Part shown: positions 1-12,000 of the stretch, piece after piece | How positions within the stretch are numbered: the first letter of the stretch is position 1 | Layout of the letters: the number at the start of each line of letters is the position of its first letter | DNA from: Eumeta japonica | Lineage: Eukaryota > Arthropoda > Insecta > Lepidoptera > Psychidae | Length of the DNA: 64,000 bases | Direction: 5' to 3' | Assembly: GCA_005406025.1 (NCBI GenBank) | Contig: BGZK01000837.1 | Coordinates: 204,835 to 268,834, forward strand | The notes under the pieces: generated by a model | What the model saw: the letters and a program-made list of their open reading frames with translations, nothing else | What the model was told of the DNA's origin: nothing | The model's database searches: none | Made by a program: the position numbers and the translations under genes

Positions 1-594
1 TCCTTCGTGGTTAATTTATAAAAAGAGCTGGATAAGTGCGAAGTGATCTAATGTGAAAAAGGTTCCAGATGACGAATATGTTGTCTACCACTTTTTTAAT
101 ATTAACCCAAATTTGTTTGTGCTAACTACAACAATTTCAAATATAAGTTTGTACGCAGAATATTGAGAGACTTAAATATTATTCTAAAACTTCTTATAAG
201 TTTATTTCCTGTAATCTACAAGTAAAGAATCATTTTCTGTATTTCTTCCAAATTTAACTTACTAAAACTATTCACATTAAATTTAAAATTTACACACAAA
301 CGCACGCATGTGCGCGCGCGCGCGCGCACACACACACATACACAAATATATCTCCAAAAGTGAACCCTGTACTCAAAATTTTCAGGTCACAGAAATTAAG
401 ATGTGTACCAATTTTTCGATATAATCATTGTGATGGATTTGGAACATTTTTTTTGTAACAGAAGGGCAGTCAAACACGCGAGTATGAAGCCGAGCCATGG
501 CAAAATAAAAATAGAATTATATTTCATTATATTCATCATTTGTTCAAAAACTGCAAGATGCTATAGACTTGTGGCTATTTATTTTATGAAATAA
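1..594. other. Intergenic, AT-rich
   Basis: No exon or known repeat seen apart from the compound microsatellite. Confidence 0.6.
299..345. repeat. Compound microsatellite (GC)n(CA)n
   Basis: A CG/GC dinucleotide run at about 312-327 passes into CA repeats to about 340. Confidence 0.95.
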
Positions 595-1121
595 AAAAAG
601 CTGAAATTTAAGCAAAAATCAACGAGTGGCACATATTTCGACAGTTCTTTTGAAAACAATCTGTTTCTAGCAATTTTTCTGATTACGTGAATAATTTCGG
701 TTACAATACCTCCGAAAATTGCAAAAATTGTGCACCCTTTTATTTTCTAAACTGTGTGTCCAAAAAATATTAAAAAAAAATAACGAAGGTAACGCTTAAT
801 AAATACTTTCAACGAAAGTTATTTTGAATATAATCGGATTTACTCTTTTTTTGAGTTATTGCCGAAAAACTGCGCCATAAATTAATATGAACTGCGCTTT
901 CAACAAAAGGACGTAAGTGTCATGAAGATACGCTCTTTTGCTGACGCATTTCAGTTTACACTCGTTTAATAGTGATAGTCGACATACCTACTCGCTCTTC
1001 CAGTTATAGGCGACTAAAGTGCTTATAACTATTCTGTGCTGGATACATGAAAAAGGAGTAACAACGTACTTTTTTCATCTGTAGAGCTTTTCTTTGAAAT
1101 AATGTCCTCGTAACTCTATAT
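595..1121 (-). repeat. Interspersed repeat family X, copy 1
   Basis: In reverse orientation it matches the copies at 28031 and 60616. Shared blocks include AAAGGACGTAAGTG, GGCGACTAAAGTGCTTATAA, the stretch around AATTGCAAAAATTGTGC and the end with CATCTGTAGAGC. No coding potential. Class not established. Confidence 0.7.
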
Positions 1122-3780
1122 TGTATTTTTTTTCATTCGGACGTGAGCCACTTTTATTATTTGACACTAAACATTAATAGATAACGTCGAGTCGTCAAAG
1201 ATAATCAAAGTTTAGGACAATTAAATAAAATTTTCAAATGTCCATGTTATCTATATCTTATCTTTATCAACAATATTTATAATTATGTTGATATTTTCCA
1301 AGAACTATTCTTTCAAAAAATATGTCTTAATCATAAGAACTTGTTTTTTACGAAAATAAATTCATATAAATAGAATAATATAAAAATCTTAGATACTACC
1401 ACTTTTCTTGGGGTTTCATTAAAAAAAGTGTGTTCATGTATTTTTTATTTAGGACTTGATTCTATTTTTTTTTTTAAAGTTACAGTTAAACTGGATTCAC
1501 CTGTATAAATTAATCGAAATAATGTTCATAAATAACAATTATATTACATTTTATGAACTAAGCTCAACAATTAATAAATAATCACCACCACCCCGTTGAG
1601 AATCTCAATAGCCATTCTTAACGTCGCGTCGCCTACTAGCACCTGAGTCATTAACCGACTTTCGATTTCGTCGAAAAAGATCTTTGACAATTACTTTATC
1701 TTTATTACTTTAATATAGTTGATTAAAGTAGACACAGTTTATAAATAACTTTTAAATATCGCGATGTTATATAGAACTATCATTTATTAACCGAAGGACA
1801 GCTCCATTTGTATACGGTATACAAGCAAACGTTTTGAATCTATACATATATAAACGAAATACCACTGACTGACTCGTCACGAGATCTCGGAGACTATAGG
1901 TCCGATTGACTTTGACATAGTTAGTCTTTTCTGGACGTAAACGGTCACTAAGAACGGGTTTTACGCAAATCCTAACAAAAAAAAAATCATCACTTTATAT
2001 CTATGCGGGCGGAGCTGCAGACAATAGCCAGTATTAATATGTAACTCCGCTTTGTTCGATGATAAGTCGGCGGTTAAGACTGTCGCCTTTCAACCAAAAG
2101 GAGCCATCTATAAACTACCAACGTCACACGTTGGTGGCGAGGGGGAGGAGCGGTCAACGAAATGTGACAATGCGCGACAAGGAATAGGTCAAAAGCTTTA
2201 TTACGTCACAATCCAAAATACGAAAACGAAAAAAGGTTTATGTCTTTTGTTTTGTCCAATATTTAAAGCATTTTGAACAAAATAAAATTGTAAAAACTGC
2301 TGTTTTCATTTACTTGTGACCACCTGCGACAAGAACGGGGGAGGGGGGTGTCAAAAATATTATAATTTATGTGACGTAATTTATGGATGGCCCCAAAGGC
2401 ACCGTTTACGAATCCTGACCGTGGATGTATTTTCTAATGAATTTTCAGTTTGTGCGAAATTAAGCACACACTGCCTCGAGAGTACCTTGAGCTATCGTCC
2501 TCGGGCGTTGTCACCACGTTAACGGTGACGTCGTTAACAGTCCCCAACCTTCACTGAGCCAGCGCGAGGGCATAAGCTATAAACCCTCAGTCTAGAACAA
2601 CTGTGAGAAAGTAGTGCGACGGGGCTGTGGAAGCCCGAAATAACAAGTATTTAAGGGTGTCTGGAGAACGATAGGTATCAAAAGATCACGTAGTTAACAT
2701 TTTTAATTTTCTCCCTTTTTTATTTTTTCTCTTTTTTATTTTCTCCCTTTTTTATTTTCTCTCTTTATTTCCACTTTTATCAAATCTTTTTTTGGTGTAT
2801 GTTCTTAGTTAACTGATTGTTCATTGACTATTGTGAATCTTAGATTCTCTGTCCATCCTCTGACTAAATAATGGAAATTCACGGATAAAAAACACCAATG
2901 TAACATATTTTAAGTGAATATTTCTGTTGAAACAAGAAACTAGGTAATGCAGATAGTAAATAAAATTATAAATCGTAATTTATCATATCACATAACAAAA
3001 CATCCTTAGCCCACCCAATAAATTTCGTTTTATACACTTTCAATGTACAAAAAAGGCTATTGTTGTACTTTTATTATGTTTAGATAGAACCTTTATCCCA
3101 ATTCCAATCAATTCAATTTGATGATATCCCGCGAATAGGCTTAGATATTTCCGTATCAACCCAAACCAAGCAGCAATCAACGGCTATAATTATCCCGTAA
3201 TGATTCTTCGTCCCGTCAACTTTTACTAAATTGATATCATAAATTTTAGTACATAGACTAAAATAGACTATATTGTTTATGGTTTATCATTCTTAACAAT
3301 TTTGTCCTAGTGAGATATGTATTTTTTATGAGAGAGTTTTAATTATATCGCCGAAACACAACTTAAACCTCTTCTAACTTTAAACGCGAAAGTGGTTGTG
3401 ACTGCATTTTTTGCTTTGCTACTTTTTTAAAGCCAAACTACTGAACCGATTCTAATAAAATTGGACACAACAGTGTTGCACTCCTGTATTGTCCTCTATC
3501 ATTATAAATATTTCAATTCCGCATATTATATGTTTTCAAAACATAAGATTCGTTAACTAATTCGTGTCAACTCCAACGCGCTAGTGAATTTACTCCTTAA
3601 GAACGATGTACTTTGAATAGCATGAACAAACGAAAGAGGTGAACAGACGCATCTCTTATATCTCTAAAAGCGTGTACACACTTTCTTTCATATTTATTGA
3701 TGTTGATCGAATAAATATATTACAAAAATCGTGTCAATATAATAATACTTTTTAACTCCCAAAGTTTCACATTAAGCGAT
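1122..3780. other. Intergenic, AT-rich with repeat-like stretches
   Basis: About 1850-2650 has repeat-like, moderately GC-rich DNA (ATTTATGTGACGTAATTTAT, GGGGGAGGGGGGTGTC, CTGTGGAAGCCCGAAATAAC) with small ORFs that have no recognisable domain. About 3410-3480 carries AAACTACTGAACCGATTC, a common interspersed-repeat phrase. No gene is supported. Confidence 0.5.
2705..2770. repeat. Pyrimidine-rich imperfect tandem repeat
   Basis: Three to four imperfect units of about 20 bp with TTTTCTCCCTTTTTTA. Confidence 0.7.
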
Positions 3781-4095
3781 CGGATACATTTGTATTTTAT
3801 GCAGTAGAGCCATGCAGCGGCCAGCTCGGCTGCAGCACGAAAATGGCTCGACTACCGGTGAGATATCACGTTCTCATAGAATACAGACGTGAAGTAGTAG
3901 CTTCCTTTGTTGCCTCTCATCCAGTGAGTGCGAGTTCCGGTGGCCTACTCCCCCTTCCATCGCATATCTTATTCCGTCCTAAAACTTCCTGTGGCCCACT
4001 CTCCCTCTATCAGATATTATATTCTTTCTTGAAAGGCCGCTGACGCACTGGTGTCTCCTTGAAAGTTGCAAGTGTCAATGGTCACCCACCCTTCA
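3781..4095 (+). other. GC-richer tract, unassigned
   Basis: A 66-codon frame (3843-4043) starts ATGGCTCGACTACC and runs to a stop with no recognisable domain. The composition suggests a repeat fragment. Not called as a gene. Confidence 0.35.
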
Positions 4096-4299
4096 ATACG
4101 CTATAAAAAAAATCAGGTTTTAAAATAAAACGTCTACGAATGCAAGATGTTTTTTGTTAAGATTTTATTATGAAAAACGTTTTTTTTAAGTAAACGTTGA
4201 GAAAAAAAAATGAGATTAGGCGGAAAATCACATCTCAGATATTTTTATTGCGAACAGAGTTCATCGTTTGTAACAAAAGAAGAATTAAAGATTATATGC

Positions 4300-4560
4300 T
4301 GATGATGTGGTATCATATTAAAAACTGGTTTTCGTCTGAAGGTTGCCTCGCTCGTCGAAAACGCCCGCTCTGAATACCGCGAGGTGAGCTGAATTAAATT
4401 TAATGGTGGTCACATTTCTGTCTATGAAGAAACTCACGAAGATCGACCGCGAACGGCGGCCAGCGAGAAAAATGTGACTACTGTGAGGCCGCTGATTGAA
4501 GAAGGCCGATGTGTCGCCTATAACGGGATTCGACCCTCATCCAAAACACTGCGTATTGTT
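4300..4560 (+). pseudogene. Mariner transposase N-terminal scrap
   Basis: Broken frames read I-K-N-W-F-S, then D-R-P-R-T-A-A-S-E-K-N-V-T-T-V-R-P-L-I-E-E, typical of the DNA-binding part of mariner transposases. It decays after about 4560. Confidence 0.6.
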
Positions 4561-5640
4561 TAAAAGTCGAGAAACTTACTTAATATACTCTGAATAAAAA
4601 CGGGTTCATGTTTATTGGTTCAAAAAAAAAGTTTGTTAAATTACGACTAAGAGCGGTCAGTTGCTATTTCTGTAGTCGGTTGAAACGAAACACGGACGTA
4701 TTTGTTCTTAAAACCCAGAGACAATTCCAAAGTGGCGGAAGACCTGGGTATAGAAACTGCCTTTTCCCCTGACGGATCCAGATTGTGTACGATCTCGCTT
4801 TAAGAACAAAAACCGGATAATGCTGAGTGGTGCACTTCCATTTGCTTTCTTAGTGTTTTTATCAAAATTCAGAACAGAGAAGCCGCATCGTTTCGCATGG
4901 TCTTAGATTGTGACAAAGCTTTTTCACACACCATCAATAAGACAGTCAGATCTCATAGCATGCGTTTTTTTGTTTTCCAAAAAAAAAAGGTATTTCTAAA
5001 GGTGTGATAATTATGCAGTCAGAAGATAATGAGATACCCTGAGCTGAAAAACGATATCATTACAAAAAAAAGGTGTATAAGATGTGAAGGAAAATGTAAT
5101 ACAAACCTAGTACTTTACTTATAACCTGTTTATTGGAGTTATGAAAAATAATCAGTACGCCCTATTTGGAGTTCATGAAGGGCGTATTTTTTTTACATAC
5201 ATTTTATAAACATATTTAGTTTGCAACTGTATTGATATATTATCATTTACGCCATGCAAATTTAAAACCAATAAGATTGCATGGTAAAACTTAATAAAGA
5301 ACTTAATTGAAATCTAAGAAGGAACATGGAGTATGAATGATTGTCGTACGGTGCCATTAAAATTATTACATCATTTATGCTCTAAGATGAATAATCATTT
5401 TTTGAAAGGGAAAATTATTTATGTATTTAGGAAGGTACATTAAAATATAAATAGGATCAGGACCTAGAAGCACACCAGAACCGGTACCGAGAACGAAACA
5501 CCGATCTGAACCGAGATCGAGCATAAGAGCGGAAACAAAATCTGAAATACAATTTAAAACTAGAGCCGGGAAGGGGAAACGGGGTCGAAAGCAGAATAGG
5601 GCACGGAACTAAAATTAGACTGAAATAATTTATCACTGTG
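4561..5640. other. Intergenic, mostly AT-rich
   Basis: No exon seen. About 5460-5610 is purine-rich with degenerate GAACCGAGATCGA-like units resembling those at 12920-13560 and 32440-32640. Confidence 0.5.
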
Positions 5641-5650
5641 ATCTTCTCAA

Positions 5651-5656
5651 TTTATT
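5651..5656 (-). promoter_or_regulatory. Candidate poly(A) signal of clarin-like A
   Basis: AATAAA on the minus strand, about 390 nt after the gene A stop codon. If used, the GC-rich tract 5665-5817 would be the distal 3' UTR. Confidence 0.4.
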
Positions 5657-5664
5657 TCTTACAG

Positions 5665-5817
5665 ATCTATCTTCGAACTTCGAGTCCAATGCACCTTGTA
5701 TTGAACTGAGTGCAGGTGTAGTGTCGCTTCTTGCGACACGTCCTACGAATGCACGCGTGGCATCGTCAGACCGGCGCGGCGCGGCGGTGCGCGAGCAACG
5801 TGCACCCTTCTACGTCA
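5665..5817 (+). other. Candidate coding exon of unknown gene, or 3' UTR of clarin-like A
   Basis: The tract is GC-rich in AT-rich surroundings. On the plus strand it begins after a good acceptor (T-rich stretch, then ACAG) and ends at a consensus donor (GTAAGC). One frame is open throughout: 2 nt, 50 codons, 1 nt, total 153 nt, so both ends have the same phase. The other two frames have early stops. The peptide contains S-A-G-V-V-S-L-L and ends R-A-P-F-Y-V; I do not recognise it. No partner exon was found. The same DNA lies within the possible 3' UTR of gene A on the opposite strand, just upstream of its AATAAA. Confidence 0.35.
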
Positions 5818-6043
5818 GTAAGCAATCCTCGATTATTGTACTCCCATTAAACTAATACTACTCTTCATATATACATTTGAACAAATCAATCTCTATAATC
5901 AACATCAGTATAAATCGTGTTATCAGATCACAACGATACATAGGTTCCATACACATTTACAATATTGTTCGGTAGTGGCAGCTCAGTATGACAATCGGAC
6001 AATCATTCATTAGCATTACAGTGAATATTATAGTCTATTTTCT

Positions 6044-9000
6044 TTAAAACTTTTCTCTTCTGTTTAGGAGATGCCGCATACTGATGAGCACCGTACTGCT
6101 CAAGGAACACACGACCGCCGACAGCACAACCCTGAAAAAAGAAGCATTAATAAATTCCATAAAATAAAATCAATATTAAGACGCATGCATTCTAAAAACT
6201 GTGTTTCTTATTCAAAAAAAAATACATATTTTAGAGTATGCGCGTAAAAAAAGTGATATTTCATTAGGCTATACATAACTTTGTATACTTATGTATCACA
6301 TATATTCACTCATACATACACATCTGTAGGCGTGACGGAGAAACGTGACGCGAAAACGTGACGTTTTTCGTAAAACCGTATCTACCAATTTTTTCCCGAC
6401 GTGCCTAAAGAAGTTTCATTTCAAAAAATAAGACAATTATATAAATCTGTAGTATTTCCGGGACAGCATTAGTAAGCTGTTCGAAAGCTAGAAGGTACAC
6501 TAAAATGCACGAAACTCTACCGCTGTGACATCATACTTAAAAAACGTCGTAATGCATTTTTTCGACATCAATATTACAACCCACTCCAAATGCTGATTCA
6601 CCCTTAGAAGAATAGGCAAAAAACTAAAGGGTTTGTTCATAGGACAAAATATTGAACACATAATGAATAAAACTAGTAGATCACTTAGAAACAACATGAA
6701 ACAGCCTGATATCCTATCAGTTCAATCCTTAAGATATTCAGACACGGTATAATAAGCCCTTGCCACATAACTTTCTTTTAAAAAAAGGTTTAAATTCATA
6801 AAAGGGCAGATTTTGAATATCACCTTGAGACATTATTGTAAAAGCGCACTCACAGCTCCTTGGGTGGTTTGTTAACTTTACTGAGTCGCGTTTTATGAGC
6901 GGCAAGATCTGACGCCGATCTTGGCAAGTGTAGCAAGACCTTAGACAAGTTCTTATGCCTAGTGTCAATATTATGGATGACGCTAATTTTTTGGAACGAT
7001 TCCATATTTCTCTTGGCACGTACTAAGGTTTTCGTGTATGTGTTATAATACATATATATTTTTACCATATTTCTTTTCTTGGATATGTTTCGATCTCAAA
7101 TTATAAATGGCACAAATAGCCACGGCTCCGTAATAATCGAAAATAACCCTAAAATAAAACAATATTGTGGAATTGTATCAGCAGTGGGGTGAGTAAAACC
7201 CAATACAACCATAAATATAATTGAGCATTTTCCTTAGACTGTATATTTGTTTAAATGTTTGGCCAAAATGTCTAAGCTCGGAAACGGTTCTATAGGTTTT
7301 GATGGATATTTTGATGATCGTGTCAAGCATTTGTTCTGCAATCTGCAATCGATGTGGTACAAGTTGACAAAACGAAATGACAAGCCCGATAGTACAGGCG
7401 ATGAACAGGGCAAGCAATTATGGACTAATAGGTAGTAATACCTGTTAGATTATAATGATACTTAGTACTATAATCTTACAGGTAGTAGGTATTTTACCTA
7501 CTCATTATCACTACTAAACATATAATAGAAATGGGAAATGTGCAGAATGGAATGTTGAAAACATTTACTAAAGATTCGTGTATGAAATGAGGAATATTAT
7601 TGGAATATTTATAATTATTTTATGATAACGCACACCATTTCTTTAATTGGGTAGAAATTTTCGGGAGAAATATAGAGTTCCTTTGTAATGACATTTGCTT
7701 CTTAATTCATTCCAATCGGCCCCCTCATTTATAATGTATGCGAAAACTTCGAAAAATTCACACCATCATCAAAATTGATATAATTGACATTACGTATTAA
7801 ATCAGCGTATAAACAGCGTAATAAACAATAGTGTGGATTACTTAGCTTTTTTAGTTTTGAATGAATTTTCACGAATTACAAAGGTTTTTAAAACATCAGC
7901 GCTAAAATCGATAAAAACAAGGGTTGTTAACTTTATTTACAAGTAATAAAGTATATCTGGTTTCATTAAGGATAAAGAAAGAGTGCAGATTTATAAAATG
8001 TTATTATGTTATTTATTTTAATTTTTCAAGAGCAATTTCGTGGAAAATTAAATTTTTTATTTATTTAATGGTCATTTTATTTCATACATCAATTTTTAGG
8101 CTAAAAACGAACTTCTATATTACAATTCGTTTATTATTACACTTTTAGGAATATAAAGTTTAGTTCCCCTGAAGTTTGTACCAAAAGAGTTTAAGAGTTT
8201 CTCTTAAAAGAGAATTTAATCCTATTTATTCTATGCTAAGTATAGATTATAAAATATGTCTACATAAAATAGGGTATAATGCTATATTTTATTATTGTCA
8301 ACGCTAGTAATAACAATCACTAAGAAAGAGCTTCCATTTGAGCTGTCAAGAATTCAAGCCCCAAACCCTTTAATCTGAAATATTATTTTGTGTATCCACA
8401 CACCTCTGCGCCATATTAGATTCCTGACACAACAACCCCTTTGCACTCCCTCCGCCTTTACTCTAACACTCCGTTCTCGCCTACTTAGAATTCCGACCTT
8501 TTTCTCGTCTTCCATTAATCCCTTGGTGTGTTTTGCGCTAACCCTCACAAACTTTCACCCAAGGATCATGTCATCATTTTCAAACACTTTAAGCTATATT
8601 TTTACGCTTCCATCTTAACTATTTTCAACTCTTTTCTTTAGTCTTCAATTTTCCCATATTACACTTCTCTACGTTTTGTTCTTCTATGTACTCTTGTTTG
8701 CGCTTTCTCTTCTTAAAGTTTTAAAGCTATGACAAAAAGATAGAATTAACGTACCAGTAGGAATATCCAAGAGATGGGTAAGTGTTCGACGTCTGCGCCG
8801 CGACGTACGCGAACGCCAGATGGTTTTGGAAAGACGAAGCACCGTAGTGAATGCCCCAAATCATCACAACCACAGTTCCCATAAGAGCGCTAGCACAGCT
8901 TGCCCACGCCAAACCTGGAATTAAGAATTGTTCAACTATCCACGTTCATAATACAGGTTTTTTTAAGTTCTTGGCGACTACACGCATTAAAAAATTGATA

Positions 9001-12000
9001 AGTTAATTTATTATGTGCCTCGATTTCTATGACGATACAAAGCCAGCGTGAAGAAACCTTTTGAAAAGTTTCCTGCTAACAAAAAAATAATTATTATCTG
9101 TTAGTACAATAAATGCAACAATTTAAGGAAATAGATAATAGAAAATACGATTCACTATTTAAAAGAGGAATAGGATAGTTTTTTTTGTTCAATAGAAAAA
9201 ATAGTAGGTGACTTTTTTTTGAAAGACACCTCTTTATGTGTTGTTGATGATACATTTATTTTATTTTATACATTTTTTACATAGGGGGGGGGGGTTCCGA
9301 GGCAGATATTGAGCTATGACTCCAATTTTAAATATTTTAGAGATTATATAATATAAATATTAGTTAGAAACGGGTGTGCTAAAATTGTTTTTGATTATGT
9401 ACCATACCATAAAATAATCCAAACTGTTGAAAAAATTACTTACGCATACATCAAATAAACATACATAATAGAAATTGGATAGACTCTCTTTCTTAATACT
9501 ATGGCTATACTCAATTCCGTCTTTTCTATAAGGGCACACAGGGACGGGCCCAGCGCGCCTGGTCTGATGAAGGTCCCAAAAAGCCATCATTGTCAAGTCA
9601 TGAACGAGAAATCAAATTCTATTTTTTTTTCACGTATTATTAGGCTTTTTAAAGCCTCAAACTATATGCACCCTAAGGCCAAAGCTTTGTGTGCATAAGA
9701 ACCCTGGTTTTGCACCTAAGGCGCTCGACTTTATGTGCCCAAGGACCCGGCTTCTGTATGTCCAAGGATCCCTGCTTAGCCTATAGCGGCCTAGGCTATA
9801 CACTCAAAAACAACGAAATATTTCTGTTTATACGACTCGCTTCCCTCTCATGAAATTAATTTTCATTTGATTGTCACTAGAAATATCATAATCTGAATCA
9901 AATTAAAATAAACTTTGATTATAACTACATACCTTGCAGTCCAAGTAAAGGTTTCGTGGGATTCGCGCATGCGTTAACGAGTGCCAGCAGCGCTGAACAA
10001 ACGGCGAAAAACAGCTGAAGATACAGAAACAGATTGACCGTGACGTACAACGCGGTCGAGATCACCGGCAGGAACCCCACTGAAACAGTGGGCATTCAAA
10101 TCGTGAAACGAATTAAGCGAATTGTATCGCCATGCAATGCAGATATAATTCAATACAAATTTATCACACATGACAACAATAAAGCTAATAATTTATGGTT
10201 GTGATTCATACGTATCACTCTTATCTTTGTATATCAATATGGTAGGGTAATTTATTCAAACTTGAATGAAATTGTTACATTTGAATGAAAATTGTTTTTT
10301 TTTTATTCTTGAAGTAATTATTGAAGGCAGTTTGAAATAGCAATATTCGATTTGTGAGTCAACTTTATCGTGTATTAAGAAATACCAAAAGGAATTGTGA
10401 TTAGCTTACATTTTTGAAATACTGAACTTTTATGTAGTTCTTAAGAACCATAAGATTAAGAATTAAGAAAAACTTAAGCTTTTAGAAAGTCATAGTAAAT
10501 TTTAAACCTTACAGTTTATGACTATCTCTAATTTCTATTAGATACAGTATTATTTTTTCTTATTATGTACTTATACATGAATATATAGAGTATTCAACTC
10601 TGTTTATTAGAACGATTCGTATTCTACATTTTAGCTTGATCATAGATAATTAAGATTTAGGTTATAAAAGATACAAACACAGTTTTTATAGTCTAAATTT
10701 TACGTTATTCTTGAAAACACAAAGCATCTACTGACGAATCACAGTTCCGTTAATTTTCCTTATCATCGATATTGCACCTTATCATTACATGCGTATGTTT
10801 CTTTTTGAGATAAGTAACTGTTTGCTAAGTACAATACAACGCACGAAACTCTGCCGCTCTGACTTTCCTGAGAATGAGGCAGTGCGTAAATTCAAGTCTA
10901 TCTGACCCTTCCTTCTTCTCCCCCGCGTTCCTATTTTACGTCATTGTGATGCTTTCGCGGTTAACTTCACAGCGGCAGAGCTTAGTGCCTTGTACTGTGT
11001 ATTTTTATTTGAGAATCGTGAAAGGAGAATAAGGGTAACTTTTTAAAAAATTTTCTCCTAAATCCTAAAAAGTCGAAAATCCACTTTTCGAACCCACGTC
11101 TGATTTTAAACTACTACTTCTAGAAATAGTATGTAAAACAATCTTTAGTATAAACTACTAAACTAAACTAGACAGACAAACGAGCGGACAGAGACAAAAG
11201 TGTTCAATTCTGCTAAAACGTACACTAATTAGTGTACGTTTTGGCTATTTAAGGTTGTGGGTACAGATTTGAAAACAAAAGAATTTCTTCGCCTCCTTTA
11301 ATTTTCTCAAGTTTAATAAAGTTTCCCGACTTCAAGCATCCAGTAGTGTGTCATGGTTTTTCGATTTATTTAAAACTGTGTCTGTAATGCAAACGATTAA
11401 TAAAAATAACCATCATTAATATTATGCTATCATTACAAACGAAAATGTACGAGTAGCAAGGGTTCTATAAAAATCGATCAAATGGAGATAGCAATAAAAT
11501 ACTTAAATGTTACTCACAGTACGGCAGCTGTGGATTGAAGCCGGCGTTGGCGTCGCACGCGAGCGACGCGGGCCTGATGCCCCCGGCCAAATACAGCACC
11601 TGCAAACAGCACACGACTGGTGTAAGGTTGCAAGTTTGGAGACGACATTCAGACAGTTTCCGAATCGTAAAAACTCAGTACGCCTCCCGTCGTATGCACA
11701 TACGCGTCCCCGTGTGGCGAGTCGGTCTAATGTCGGAGTTCCAGCAAGCCCAGCATGACTCCCCAAACGAGAGTCTCTCTATGCGGCTATTTCTGTCATC
11801 TATTACGTTGATACTAAGACAGTCCTATAGAGATGTTCTGGCCTAGAGCATTATGCTAAACCCACAGGTCACTTACATTTTTAAAAACCCAATTTTGGGC
11901 ACTTACGAAGTGTACCGTAATTCGCCGAAGTATTGTATGGATTTGTGGCGTTCCCAATCAAAATGCTCGTATATTTAGAACTTTTTGTAAATTGCAAGCA

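Noticed and set aside
8727..8912. Single-exon genes at 8727-8912 and 31154-31348
   Set aside because: These ORFs start at internal methionines or read past splice donors. They are exon 6 of the two clarin-like genes.
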